Position numbers and translations under genes: made by a program
In this document: positions 1 through 8,139 of the stretch, piece after piece
Numbering within the stretch: position 1 is the stretch's first letter
Layout: the number at the start of each line of letters is the position of its first letter
Assembly: GCA_009786455.1 (NCBI GenBank)
Contig: WQTD01000017.1
Coordinates: forward strand, 1-55,221
Length of the DNA: 55,221 nt
Direction of reading: 5' to 3'
DNA from: Treponema sp.
Lineage (GTDB): Bacteria > Spirochaetota > Spirochaetia > Treponematales > Breznakiellaceae
Notes under the pieces: model-generated
What the model was told of the DNA's origin: nothing
What the model saw: only the letters and a program-made list of their open reading frames with translations
Database searches by the model: none

Positions 1-231
1 TCCCCCCCCCCCCCAAACAAATATCTTTCTTATTTTGGTTGATTCTGCAAATAGAGAAAAGGTTTCGAGCAGTCTTGGACAGAACTGTCTCAGATTTTCA
101 TACCCTTTAATTCTTTTTCCTTTGTCCCAACGTAATTCTTTATCAGTTAAAACATCAAATAACGCTAAACTTCTTGTGTCTGAAAAATAATTTCGTACGG
201 TATTAACTTCATCAGTTGTATTATTAAACAT
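1..231 (-). CDS. Partial gene, N-terminal 77 codons, cut by window end in a poly-G run
   Basis: An open frame starts at an ATG at 231 and runs off the window edge with no stop. The visible protein ends in K-I-F-V-W-G-G-G-G, which resembles the first strand and glycine turn of a Rossmann-like domain. The neighbouring radical SAM protein has a similar N-terminal I-I-I-W-G-C segment. The last codons are encoded by a run of 13 G (13 C on the plus strand, 2-14). It is the last visible gene of the minus-strand polysaccharide locus, 29 bases after the radical SAM gene. I cannot name the family from 77 residues. The run could be a real slippage site or the place where an assembly stopped. Confidence 0.55.
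   Translation of the reverse strand, partial: MFNNTTDEVNTVRNYFSDTRSLALFDVLTDKELRWDKGKRIKGYENLRQFCPRLLETFSLFAESTKIRKIFVWGGGG
2..14. repeat. Homopolymer run of 13 C/G inside a coding region
   Basis: Thirteen consecutive C on the plus strand, read as glycine codons by the minus-strand partial gene. A change in run length would shift the frame right after the glycine turn of the presumed Rossmann motif. The run lies at the very edge of the sequence, so an assembly artefact is possible. Confidence 0.8.
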
Positions 232-260
232 ATTTAAAACCTCTAAATTTTATTTTTTTA

Positions 261-1682
261 TTAAATTTTCCCTGGTACATAAGCAAACTTATCAGTTCCA
301 GCGGGTAAATTTATAAAATCAAGCTTGCCCTGTTCGGCGGCTCCTTTAGTTGATCCTATCTGAAAACGGCAATGACCGCATACTTTATAAAAAGGCGCAT
401 GAATGTACTTGTATAGCCTTTCACGTAAATTATCCTTTATGGTTAAGTCGATATATTCATCTGAATAATCCGCAACGCCTAAAAAATGTACGGAATTCGC
501 AAAATCACAGGGGAATATTTTACCGTCTTTTAACTGATGACAGCGTGTATAAGATATTGCTTGAGTACATTCAAATATTTTTTTAATTAAAGAAGATTCG
601 TTGACATTAGTATCATACAAAGTGGATGGAATAGCCCATTCATTCATATAAGAACCTTCTGCATAGTACACATTGTGGTTTTTAACCAGTTCAATATTTT
701 TTTTAAATATTTCTGTAAAGTTTTCAGGTAAAGCCTTGAGATAATTATTAAAAGAAACGCAAATTCTGGTATCACTTAATCCTTCAAGTTGTTCAGGTTT
801 AATGGGACATACGCCATTTGTAGCAATGGAAATAAATCCAAATTTTTCATATTTTAACAAAGCTTTTATGATTAATGATATATCAGGGTGTAAAAACGGC
901 TCGCCGCCCATTACAGTTATGGAAGAAACAGAATCCACCGTAGAAAAAAAGTTGTCAATATCCCTAATAATATTTTCTACGGGGAAATTTTTCTTATCCT
1001 GCGGATTATATTGGCTCATATACGATGTACAGTATTTACAGGATAAATTGCATTTTTGGTTAACAATAAGGGTAACGCTGTTCATGTTTAAAGGATATTC
1101 CCTGTTTTTTGGCGGATATTTATAACTCATTAAATTAACTTGTCTTGGACAGAATATCTTTAGGCAGGGAGATTCCTTTAGACAAAAAATATTATTTATT
1201 CCTGTATCTTTACTGGAAGGACAAATTAAACCCATATATAAATGTCCGCCCAAAAAAACATTATAATACCCTTTACTTTTTAACTGCAATCTTATATTTT
1301 TCTGTATAACATTATTTGAAATACAAATAATGATTATTGTATTTTCTTTGTCATTTTCATCGTCAGAAAATGGAAGAGAAACCTTTTTTCCATTAATATT
1401 TTTAATTTCATCCGCGCGAATATCCCAAAGGTACGATATTTTTATTTTTTTTTGAGTCAAGTACTCATATATGGAAGCGCCAAGAGCTGAGCAACCCCAA
1501 ATAATTATGTTTTTAAAATTACTTAAATTATGCAAAAGTTCATATTCATCAATATTATCACCATTTTCCACTTTTTTAAAAAATTTCAAAAGATCTGTGT
1601 TACCAATTTGGTAATTAAAAGGTCTTTTAAAATGTATAGACATACCATTTTCATCAAATTCGTAGATATTATCTATTTCCAA
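261..1682 (-). CDS. Radical SAM protein with N-terminal Rossmann-like domain, polysaccharide locus
   Basis: Residues 56-90 look like a nucleotide-binding or Rossmann-like strand (I-I-I-W-G-C-S-A-L-G). The radical SAM core follows, with C211, C215 and C218 forming CX3CX2C (C-N-L-S-C-K-Y-C) and a G-G-E-P motif at about 259-262 that contacts SAM. Further cysteines at the C-terminus (C-D-F region near 395, C-G-H-C near 436-441) suggest an auxiliary cluster of the SPASM or twitch type. The start is a TTG at 1682, supported by AAGGAG ten bases upstream; the gene follows the glycosyltransferase with a 20-base gap. The substrate is unknown. By context it probably modifies a sugar or lipid-linked intermediate of the surface polymer. 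Confidence 0.75.
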   Translation of the reverse strand: MEIDNIYEFDENGMSIHFKRPFNYQIGNTDLLKFFKKVENGDNIDEYELLHNLSNFKNIIIWGCSALGASIYEYLTQKKIKISYLWDIRADEIKNINGKKVSLPFSDDENDKENTIIIICISNNVIQKNIRLQLKSKGYYNVFLGGHLYMGLICPSSKDTGINNIFCLKESPCLKIFCPRQVNLMSYKYPPKNREYPLNMNSVTLIVNQKCNLSCKYCTSYMSQYNPQDKKNFPVENIIRDIDNFFSTVDSVSSITVMGGEPFLHPDISLIIKALLKYEKFGFISIATNGVCPIKPEQLEGLSDTRICVSFNNYLKALPENFTEIFKKNIELVKNHNVYYAEGSYMNEWAIPSTLYDTNVNESSLIKKIFECTQAISYTRCHQLKDGKIFPCDFANSVHFLGVADYSDEYIDLTIKDNLRERLYKYIHAPFYKVCGHCRFQIGSTKGAAEQGKLDFINLPAGTDKFAYVPGKI

Positions 1683-1702
1683 TTTATTTAATCTCCTTCT
1701 AT

Positions 1703-2788
1703 CTAAATTTCTAAACTGCCTTCCGGCGGATCATAAGAAGCTGTTCTGTTCACAGTATAGGTCTTTTCAATCATACCTAAACGTTCAATTAATTTATCGT
1801 TTTTCAAAATAAGGCAATCATTTAATTCTCTGTAAATTTCTTCACTTACAATATCAGGTTTATATATAGGAGCAAGCAAAAGGTATTTATTGGCAATATC
1901 ATGTAAATTATTATAAAACATTTTAGTCGCATAACGCATGCACATACTGCCAAGTTTTTCTACAGCAATGTCTTTACGTTCAATAACTTCCTGAACATTA
2001 AAGGCCTTACCAACATTATAAAATTCATGTATCAATGTAAAATGCTCAAAAATTCCAAGTAAATTCAATTCAGACTCATTTGTTTCATTTCCAAAATGGG
2101 TACGGTATTGGCAAAGCGGTTTTTTTATATATGCGACATCGCCGACAAACGAATATAAAAAATTCCATGCCCAGTCTCCGGCTACAAAATAATTTCTGTA
2201 ATATGAGCCGACAGAAGAAGTTAATTTTTTGACATCAAACATTCGCTGTACAGGAACTGCAATTCCTGCCATCATATAAACTGCTGCCTGTTTTTTACCC
2301 TCTATAATGCAATTTTTATTATAAAACGGAGGTGTAAGACGTTTATTATCATTTTCATCTATTTCTTCCCTGTGAGTTATAACTGTGCTTAATTTAGGGT
2401 ATTTTAAAAATAAATTAATGCAGGTTTCAATGAAATTCGGTGATATTGCATCATCGCAGCCTAAAACATATTGATATTTACCGTCGGCAAAAATAGAAAG
2501 CCTTCCAGTATTATTGTCACTGCCTATATTTCTTTTATTTTTTGAAACTTCATAATAATATCCTTTTTCAGCGAATTTTTTCCTGTAAGATAAGGCAATT
2601 TCATAAGAATCATCATTTGAATCATTATCCCTGAATAAAACCTCAATATTGGGATATGTTTGGTTTAAAATGCTGTCAAGGCAGTTACCAAGATACCTTC
2701 CATAATTATAACTTGGGATTTTTATTGATACTAAAGGTAGTTCTTGTACGATATTCCCGGTTTTTTTTACGTTTAACATGTTGTTCAT
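1703..2788 (-). CDS. Family 2 glycosyltransferase (GT-A fold)
   Basis: The N-terminus has the typical GT2 entry L-V-S-I-K-I-P-S-Y-N-Y-G-R-Y-L followed by the acceptor-helix region S-I-L-N-Q-T-Y-P-N-I-E-V. A metal-binding segment L-G-C-D-D-A-I stands where GT2 enzymes have a DxD-like motif. It should transfer a sugar from a nucleotide donor in the cytoplasm during assembly of the surface glycan. The frame extends to a TTG at 2833, but that codon has no ribosome binding site. The ATGs at 2788 and 2779 are better, the second with AGGG nine bases upstream. A TATAAT lies just before this region. Donor and acceptor cannot be told from sequence. Confidence 0.8.
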   Translation of the reverse strand: MNNMLNVKKTGNIVQELPLVSIKIPSYNYGRYLGNCLDSILNQTYPNIEVLFRDNDSNDDSYEIALSYRKKFAEKGYYYEVSKNKRNIGSDNNTGRLSIFADGKYQYVLGCDDAISPNFIETCINLFLKYPKLSTVITHREEIDENDNKRLTPPFYNKNCIIEGKKQAAVYMMAGIAVPVQRMFDVKKLTSSVGSYYRNYFVAGDWAWNFLYSFVGDVAYIKKPLCQYRTHFGNETNESELNLLGIFEHFTLIHEFYNVGKAFNVQEVIERKDIAVEKLGSMCMRYATKMFYNNLHDIANKYLLLAPIYKPDIVSEEIYRELNDCLILKNDKLIERLGMIEKTYTVNRTASYDPPEGSLEI

Positions 2789-2833
2789 CCCTATTATAAA
2801 GAAATTAACAAATCTACTATATGGTTTATGCAA

Positions 2834-3141
2834 GGATATTTAACTATCAAGACATACATTATAATATTCAAGATAATCAGCATTATCTGCTTTTTAACAT
2901 TTATTGTCAATAATATAATCACATTTTGTGAAACATTCATATAAAAAAGAAAAAAGTGCCTTGTTATTAAACTGTGGGAGTATTATTTCACAGTAAAACT
3001 AAAATCAGCAGGTTTACATTGACCAATGGGGTAGCGCGGCTCGTAAAGTAGGATATTTCGTCCGGTAAGCCGGTTGTTTTATCAGCGATTTGAGCGTCAA
3101 GAAACTTGCAGGCTTTGGTTATGCTCACGGGATTAATATCG
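2834..3141. other. AT-rich gap with a gene remnant
   Basis: This 308-base gap separates the glycosyltransferase from the AlbA_2 gene. Its left half (to about 2985) is AT-rich and I see no gene in it. The right half holds the decayed coding fragment listed separately. The gap is probably a scar from insertion or deletion at the edge of the accessory island. Confidence 0.6.
2988..3128 (-). pseudogene. N-terminal remnant of a Nudix-hydrolase-like gene
   Basis: A minus-strand frame from GTG (3128) to TGA (2990-2988) encodes 46 residues, including G-L-P-D-E-I-S-Y-F-T-S-R and A-T-P-L-V-N-V-N-L-L-I. This resembles the start of Nudix hydrolases found in LPS and capsule loci, where a helical segment and a Y-F-x-S-R-x-T-P-x-V-N-V-D motif precede the catalytic Nudix box. 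The frame then breaks and no Nudix box (GX5EX7REUXEEXGU) is present. I infer a truncated relic left when the accessory island replaced the rest of the gene. The family call comes from memory of the motif only. Confidence 0.45.
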
Positions 3142-4308
3142 CTATAATAAAGGTCTTTTTATAATAACCTGAAATTGGTTTTCCTTTATTTTATTTTCCA
3201 TTATTATGTCAGGATATAATGAATAAGAACGCCTGATCCCTGTACCTAACCCTTTGTACGGTAAAATATACTGTAAAGAAGATAAAAGAATATTATTTCT
3301 TATAACAGAGACGCCGTTTTTAATATTTTCAATTGATAGAGAATTAGGTAATTTACCAGGGCTTATAATTTCTACTCTGTCTGTGAATATTAATACTTTT
3401 ATGGTAGAGGAAATAAAATAATCTCTATGAACTAATGCATTTACCAATAATTCTTCAAAAACTTCATAAGGGATTTCCCATTTAGTCAGACTATTAAATC
3501 CGTTTGTTTCCGGAATTTTTTTCATATTTCTTTTAATAAAATCAATGGTGCATTTATAAACATGAGAAATTGTCCCTTCAAATGCCGCTTCATTATCCTT
3601 GAATGTATTTTCAATAATGGAACCGTCAACAGAAACGCATTGAATGGAAAATTGCGGAAGATAGAAATGTCTTCTGCTGGAAAATAATAATAATCCGGCT
3701 AAAAGAAAAGCTCCATTTTGCGCCAAATTCAAATTTTCAAGTATTTGTTCAATGGAAATGCCATCATCAATAAATTCATTTGATTTCTTTTTATATTTTC
3801 TATATAAGAATAAATCCAATTCATCTGCATCAATATCATTAATTGAACTTCCCTTTATAAGCATTTCTTCGGCAAACAGTGCCCTGCTTTCCCTCAATAA
3901 ACGCGCTATTTCATCATTGGAAGTAACTTTTCGTTTATCAGCGCCGTTTTTTAAATAAATAGTTCCGTTTGAATCTTTATACGGCTTGGACAAGCCTTCG
4001 TCTACATTTACAATGATAAGCTGATTATTGTCTATTGTTACTGTTTCTGTTGTTAAAAAAACCGGAGGATATACCTTTTGCGAGGCGATATTCACAATTT
4101 GCTGATTTGTCTGCTGTATTTCACTGAAGGACAGCCCGTTTAATTCACCTGTTTTATCATTAACGCCTATTATAATTATTCCGCCCTTGGAATTGGAAAA
4201 CGCGATTAACTCATTTGCAAAGCTGTCCTGATGCGGCAGTCGTTCCTTTAACTGAACTGTGCTGGATTCGCCGCCTCTTATAATATCTGATAATTCATTT
4301 GAATTCAT
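3142..4308 (-). CDS. AlbA_2 (Schlafen AAA_4-type) putative DNA-binding regulator
   Basis: The N-terminal part has the AlbA_2 signature: G-E-S-S-T-V-Q-L-K-E-R near residue 13, then I-A-F-S-N-S-K-G-G-I-I-I-I-G-V-N-D. A middle region ends in L-V-N-A-L-V-H-R-D-Y, and the C-terminal half matches the RecG-like/HATPase_c_4 module found in these proteins. Family members are usually annotated as transcriptional regulators or ATP-dependent helicase-related proteins; the biochemical role is poorly known. I chose the ATG at 4308 rather than the longer frame to 4341. It sits one base after the stop of the tiny upstream ORF, and the AlbA_2 domain begins right after it. It forms an operon with the tiny ORF and the HipA-like kinase. 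Confidence 0.75.
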   Translation of the reverse strand: MNSNELSDIIRGGESSTVQLKERLPHQDSFANELIAFSNSKGGIIIIGVNDKTGELNGLSFSEIQQTNQQIVNIASQKVYPPVFLTTETVTIDNNQLIIVNVDEGLSKPYKDSNGTIYLKNGADKRKVTSNDEIARLLRESRALFAEEMLIKGSSINDIDADELDLFLYRKYKKKSNEFIDDGISIEQILENLNLAQNGAFLLAGLLLFSSRRHFYLPQFSIQCVSVDGSIIENTFKDNEAAFEGTISHVYKCTIDFIKRNMKKIPETNGFNSLTKWEIPYEVFEELLVNALVHRDYFISSTIKVLIFTDRVEIISPGKLPNSLSIENIKNGVSVIRNNILLSSLQYILPYKGLGTGIRRSYSLYPDIIMENKIKENQFQVIIKRPLL

Positions 4309-4309
4309 T

Positions 4310-4405
4310 TTATTCACAAAAATCTGCTGATTGACAGCCAATAACTATTACTTTAATAATCTGAATTACCATTTGCAGCGTTGCTTTAAACTCTATATCT
4401 GTCAT
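4310..4405 (-). CDS. Tiny ORF (31 aa) between HipA-like and AlbA_2 genes
   Basis: ATG at 4405, preceded by GGAG with a ten-base spacer, runs to TAA at 4312-4310, one base before the next gene's ATG. The protein starts M-T-D-I-E-F-K-A-T-L-Q-M-V-I-Q-I-I-K and then becomes C-rich without clear structure. The amphipathic start looks like a real small protein; the tail looks like the result of truncation. Translation of this ORF could be coupled to the AlbA_2 gene. It may be a shortened accessory protein of the HipA-like kinase or only a leader peptide. Confidence 0.4.
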   Translation of the reverse strand: MTDIEFKATLQMVIQIIKVIVIGCQSADFCE

Positions 4406-4431
4406 TATGAAAATTCTCCGGTATAACTCAA

Positions 4432-5598
4432 TTATAAACGGACTTTATTTAATATTTTTTCCAATTCCTTAATTCTGATACTGAATATGTCATTTAAGTT
4501 CTCTTTCTTTTTTTCTGTTATTTTTTCATTCTTGTCCAATCCATTTTTTACTATGTCAATGAATTCATTTCCTTTTTCTTTTGAATACCATTGCGGGTAA
4601 TCTATTAAATTTAACTTTTCATAATTACCGCCGCCCATCCACATGCATAAACTGTTAATGTTTTTATTTATATCATCAATATAATTTATATTATGACAAA
4701 AACTGTTTCCATTATCAAATATTGGGACAATTTTTATCCATTCAAGATTATCCGCATTTCGAATAATGCCGAAATTTCCGGTATGACGATCTGTATTTCC
4801 AATTAAATAATCCAAAATAATCATCTCGTCAATTCTGTCTTTGGCGTCATTAATTTCGTATTTTTTGCATATTTGTATAAATCTGTCGTATTCATTTCTG
4901 TTTTCTTTTAATTCCATATCAAGAACCGTTTGAGCGGTAATAAAATCTGTATTCTTGTCCGCCATACATTTACATATACTTAGCGGAATATTATTGCTTT
5001 TATTTCTTATCAGCCCGTATTCTACATGTTCAATGCCTGACAAGTCCATTAGATTTGAAGCAATATATTCATTGAAGGGTTCCTGCATTTCATCATACCT
5101 GCTTCCTTTAATTAAATATCTTTCATTTTCATTAATTATCCATTTTTTTCTTAAACTTCCGTCTACAGTCAAATCCGGAGCAATAACTATATCTTTTATA
5201 TTCTCATATACTCCGGAAAAATCAAAATTTACAACTTCCTTGAAATCATTAACAAAAAAATTGATGTCATTCCAAATTATATCAGCGTCAGATTTATGAA
5301 CCCAATATTGATCTGATAAATTAAGGGCGTATGAACCAAAAGACAATTCAACGGAACTTTTTACATCCATATCCTGTTGTATATTTGTTAAATCCGATCT
5401 TCCCCTCGGCAATCCCCTGTTTTCTATCCAGTCTGCCAATTGTTTAAACTGAGCTTCTTTTTTTCCTGAATATTTAACGCCGAAAGGCAGTCTTTTTTCG
5501 TCAAATACAGCGCCAAACTCGGATAATTCATAATCCTCATTCAATTTAAACAACAGCACAGGAACATTTTTATGTTTTAATATATATTCTTTATCCAA
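4432..5598 (-). CDS. HipA-like protein kinase
   Basis: The C-terminal half carries the HipA catalytic motifs: G-N-T-D-R-H-T-G-N-F-G at 267-277 (catalytic Asp and metal-binding Asn) and F-D-N-G-N-S at 294-299 (metal-binding Asp). The N-terminal 120 residues belong to a variant seen in HipA-domain proteins of Firmicutes and spirochaetes (N-R-G-L-P near 60, S-L-S-D-Q-Y-W-like segment near 95) rather than to classical E. coli HipA. It starts at TTG 5598 with AAGGA eight bases upstream. No HipB-like antitoxin gene is visible on either side, so a classical toxin-antitoxin pair is not supported. It lies inside the sugar locus, 46 bases after rfbH. Confidence 0.75.
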   Translation of the reverse strand: MDKEYILKHKNVPVLLFKLNEDYELSEFGAVFDEKRLPFGVKYSGKKEAQFKQLADWIENRGLPRGRSDLTNIQQDMDVKSSVELSFGSYALNLSDQYWVHKSDADIIWNDINFFVNDFKEVVNFDFSGVYENIKDIVIAPDLTVDGSLRKKWIINENERYLIKGSRYDEMQEPFNEYIASNLMDLSGIEHVEYGLIRNKSNNIPLSICKCMADKNTDFITAQTVLDMELKENRNEYDRFIQICKKYEINDAKDRIDEMIILDYLIGNTDRHTGNFGIIRNADNLEWIKIVPIFDNGNSFCHNINYIDDINKNINSLCMWMGGGNYEKLNLIDYPQWYSKEKGNEFIDIVKNGLDKNEKITEKKKENLNDIFSIRIKELEKILNKVRL

Positions 5599-5644
5599 AA
5601 CAAGGTTCCTTTCAACCGCAATATTTCAGCCGTCTGTTAATTTA

Positions 5645-7000
5645 TTAAATATTGCGTGAAAAAAAATCATGTATAACTTCAATAATGCGGTCAGTCATTT
5701 CATCCGTCATGCCGGGGTATACGCCGACCCAGAATGAATTATTCAGCACGCGGTCGGTATTTTCCAGTGTACCTGATATTCTGTAACCTGTTCCATTTTT
5801 TCGCATTTCATCAAAACACGGGTGCTTGACAATGTTACCTGCAAAAAGCGTTCTTGTCTGAATTTTATTATCCTCAATGTACCTTGTTAATTTATTTCTT
5901 GTTTTGGAGTTGCTCCCTTCCGGATTACAGGTAAGCATAAATCCAAACCAGCTTGGTTTTGAATTGGGGCAGGGCAGCGGAAGAATTAATTTTTCCGATA
6001 AATCCTTTAATCCGTTATAAAGACGCTGCCAGTTATAGCGCCTTCGTTCGACAAATGAAGAAAGTTTTTCAAGCTGCGCGCAGCCTATAGCAGCCTGTAA
6101 GTCAGTCACTTTTAAATTATATCCAAAATGACTGTAAACGTATTTATGATCATATCCTGAAGGCAGTTCGCCGTATTGTTTGTCAAAACGGCTGCCGCAC
6201 ATATTGTCTTTTCCGCCGGGACACACGCAGTCGCGCCCCCAGTCCCTCATTGATCTGATTATTTTATGAAGAAGCGAGTTGCCTGTATATACGGCTCCGC
6301 CTTCACCCATTGTTATGTGATGGGCCGGATAAAAACTGGATGTTCCTATATCGCCGATTGTCCCTGTATATTTTTCCTTTCCGTTAATGGTATATGACGC
6401 GCCAAGCGAATCGCAGTTGTCTTCGATCAGCCATAATTTATTTTTATTGCAGAATTCTTTAACCGCGTTTAAATCAAAAGGATTTCCAAGCGAGTGCGCA
6501 AGAAAGACAGCTTTTGTTTTTTTACTGAGTGCATTTTCAAGTAATTCAGGATCGATATTATACTGAGGTATTGTAATATCGATAAAAACGGGAATAGCGC
6601 CGTACTGCACGATTGGAGAAACTGTAGTCGGAAAAGCGGCTGCGACAGTAATGACCTCATCCCCTGGTTTTATTGCGCGATCTTCCAGAAGAGGAGAGGT
6701 CAGCGCCATGAATGCAAGCAGATTTGCCGATGAGCCTGAATTTACAAGAGAACAGTAATTACTGTTTATTTTTTCCGGAAAGACAGTTTCAAACTGTTCT
6801 GTATATCTTCCGGCTGTCAGCCAGAAATCAAGCGAGCTGTCTATAAGGTTTACAATTTCTGCCTTGTCAAAAACGCGGGAAGCGTAGGGAATACGCTGTT
6901 CAGCCGAACAAGGTTTTTGTTTATGAAAGATATCAGCATATTCTGCAGCCAATTTGAGGATATGTTCCCTTGCCTGTTGTTCGCTCATGTTTTCAAACAT
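5645..7000 (-). CDS. rfbH: RfbH/DdhC-like nucleotide-sugar 3-dehydrase
   Basis: A 451-residue member of the aminotransferase-fold sugar enzymes. The stretch S-F-Y-P-A-H-H-I-T-M-G-E-G-G (residues 222-235) has His227 where aminotransferases have the PLP-binding lysine. This swap is the hallmark of CDP-4-keto-6-deoxyglucose 3-dehydrase (E1), which uses PMP to remove the C-3 hydroxyl. A cluster of cysteines near 253-264 fits the iron-sulfur site of E1. E1 needs a reductase partner (DdhD/E3), which I do not see in the window. It lies 17 bases after the UXS-like gene, as the fourth gene of a cytidylyltransferase-dehydrogenase-decarboxylase-dehydrase series. The product is therefore a deoxy sugar, but its exact structure is open. 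Confidence 0.85.
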   Translation of the reverse strand: MFENMSEQQAREHILKLAAEYADIFHKQKPCSAEQRIPYASRVFDKAEIVNLIDSSLDFWLTAGRYTEQFETVFPEKINSNYCSLVNSGSSANLLAFMALTSPLLEDRAIKPGDEVITVAAAFPTTVSPIVQYGAIPVFIDITIPQYNIDPELLENALSKKTKAVFLAHSLGNPFDLNAVKEFCNKNKLWLIEDNCDSLGASYTINGKEKYTGTIGDIGTSSFYPAHHITMGEGGAVYTGNSLLHKIIRSMRDWGRDCVCPGGKDNMCGSRFDKQYGELPSGYDHKYVYSHFGYNLKVTDLQAAIGCAQLEKLSSFVERRRYNWQRLYNGLKDLSEKLILPLPCPNSKPSWFGFMLTCNPEGSNSKTRNKLTRYIEDNKIQTRTLFAGNIVKHPCFDEMRKNGTGYRISGTLENTDRVLNNSFWVGVYPGMTDEMTDRIIEVIHDFFSRNI

Positions 7001-7016
7001 TGCTTAAAACCCCGCT

Positions 7017-8111
7017 CTACCAAAAAAATTCATTTTTATCATTCTCTTTTAAATATTTTAAAAATCTTTGTATGCCTTCTTCAGCGTAAATAACCGGGTT
7101 ATATCCCAAAACACTCTTTGCTTTTGTTATATCAGGACAGCGGCGCTGCGGATTATTTGTTAAATAATGATTGTCAGATGATACTGTGTATTTAACCTGA
7201 CCTTTATAGTTAAAAATTTCCTTTCCCGCCTTTACATAGATTTGCGCAAGATCATTAACGGTAATTTCCGGTTTTTCGATTCCTATATTAAAATAATCAT
7301 ACTTTCCGTGCAGAAGAATTTTCAGGTATCCGCCTGCGGAATCGGCAATATGGCAGAATGTTCTTGTAGGGGATCCGTTTGACAGAATATCAATGTCATG
7401 TCCTTCAAAAACAGCCAGAGCGAAATCGGCGGGTACGCGTTTATCATTGAGTTTCATGCCAGGTCCGTAATTGTTAAAAGGGCGCGCAACGCTAACCGGC
7501 ATATTGTACTGCTGAGCGAATAACATGCACATTGTTTCGCCGAAGCGCTTTGATTCATCATAACAGGCTCTGGGTCCTGTTATTGACACATATCCGAAGT
7601 ATTCTTCCGGCGTTGGAATGTTTTTGCTGTCAGGGTCGCCGTAAATTTCACTGGAAGAAAAGAAAAGAAATCCTTTTATGCTTTTTTCCCTGTAAAAATC
7701 AAGCAGTTTCCTAAGCCCCCAAATATTGGCATCAAGCGTTTCAATCGGGTATTTCCTGTAAAAAACAGGAGAGGCAATTGATGCCATATGAATGATGTAA
7801 TTTGCGTTATCTGCAAATTGGACTTCTCCGATATTGCCGGAAATAATATCAAATTGTTCGATGACAAAAAAAGGATTACCTGTGAATTTTTCAAGCCATG
7901 CGGGTTTTCCAAGCATAAAATTGTCAAGTGCGATAACTTTCTTAATTCCCAAGTCGGAAGCGGTTTGCCTGAGAAAGTGCATTAGGTAATATCCAAGAAA
8001 TCCGCATGCGCCTGTTATTAGGATTACAGCGTCCCTTAACCTGCCTCTTTCGCCGGATGAAAGGGCGGAAAAGGTATGGGAAATATCAGTTTCAAGCTGC
8101 GTTACTGTCAA
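7017..8111 (-). CDS. UXS-like SDR (nucleotide-sugar decarboxylase/epimerase)
   Basis: An extended short-chain dehydrogenase with the NAD motif T-G-A-C-G-F-L-G near residue 34, S-S-S-E-I-Y-G-D, and the catalytic Y-D-E-S-K preceded by G-P-R-A-C. The G-P-R-x-C-Y-D-E-x-K-R context and T-R-T-F-C-H-I-A-D are typical of UDP-glucuronate decarboxylase (UDP-xylose synthase). They differ from RfbG-type CDP-glucose 4,6-dehydratases. It starts at TTG 8111, 28 bases after the dehydrogenase gene. With that dehydrogenase it would convert a nucleotide glucuronate to a 4-keto or xylo pentose. Which nucleotide it accepts (UDP or CDP) cannot be read from the sequence. Confidence 0.75.
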   Translation of the reverse strand: MTVTQLETDISHTFSALSSGERGRLRDAVILITGACGFLGYYLMHFLRQTASDLGIKKVIALDNFMLGKPAWLEKFTGNPFFVIEQFDIISGNIGEVQFADNANYIIHMASIASPVFYRKYPIETLDANIWGLRKLLDFYREKSIKGFLFFSSSEIYGDPDSKNIPTPEEYFGYVSITGPRACYDESKRFGETMCMLFAQQYNMPVSVARPFNNYGPGMKLNDKRVPADFALAVFEGHDIDILSNGSPTRTFCHIADSAGGYLKILLHGKYDYFNIGIEKPEITVNDLAQIYVKAGKEIFNYKGQVKYTVSSDNHYLTNNPQRRCPDITKAKSVLGYNPVIYAEEGIQRFLKYLKENDKNEFFW

Positions 8112-8139
8112 TTTATGTTACCCATTCCGCCTGTGTTTT

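Noticed and set aside
4432-5598. Classical HipBA toxin-antitoxin system
   Set aside because: No HTH antitoxin gene adjoins the HipA-like gene and its N-terminal half is of a different subtype.
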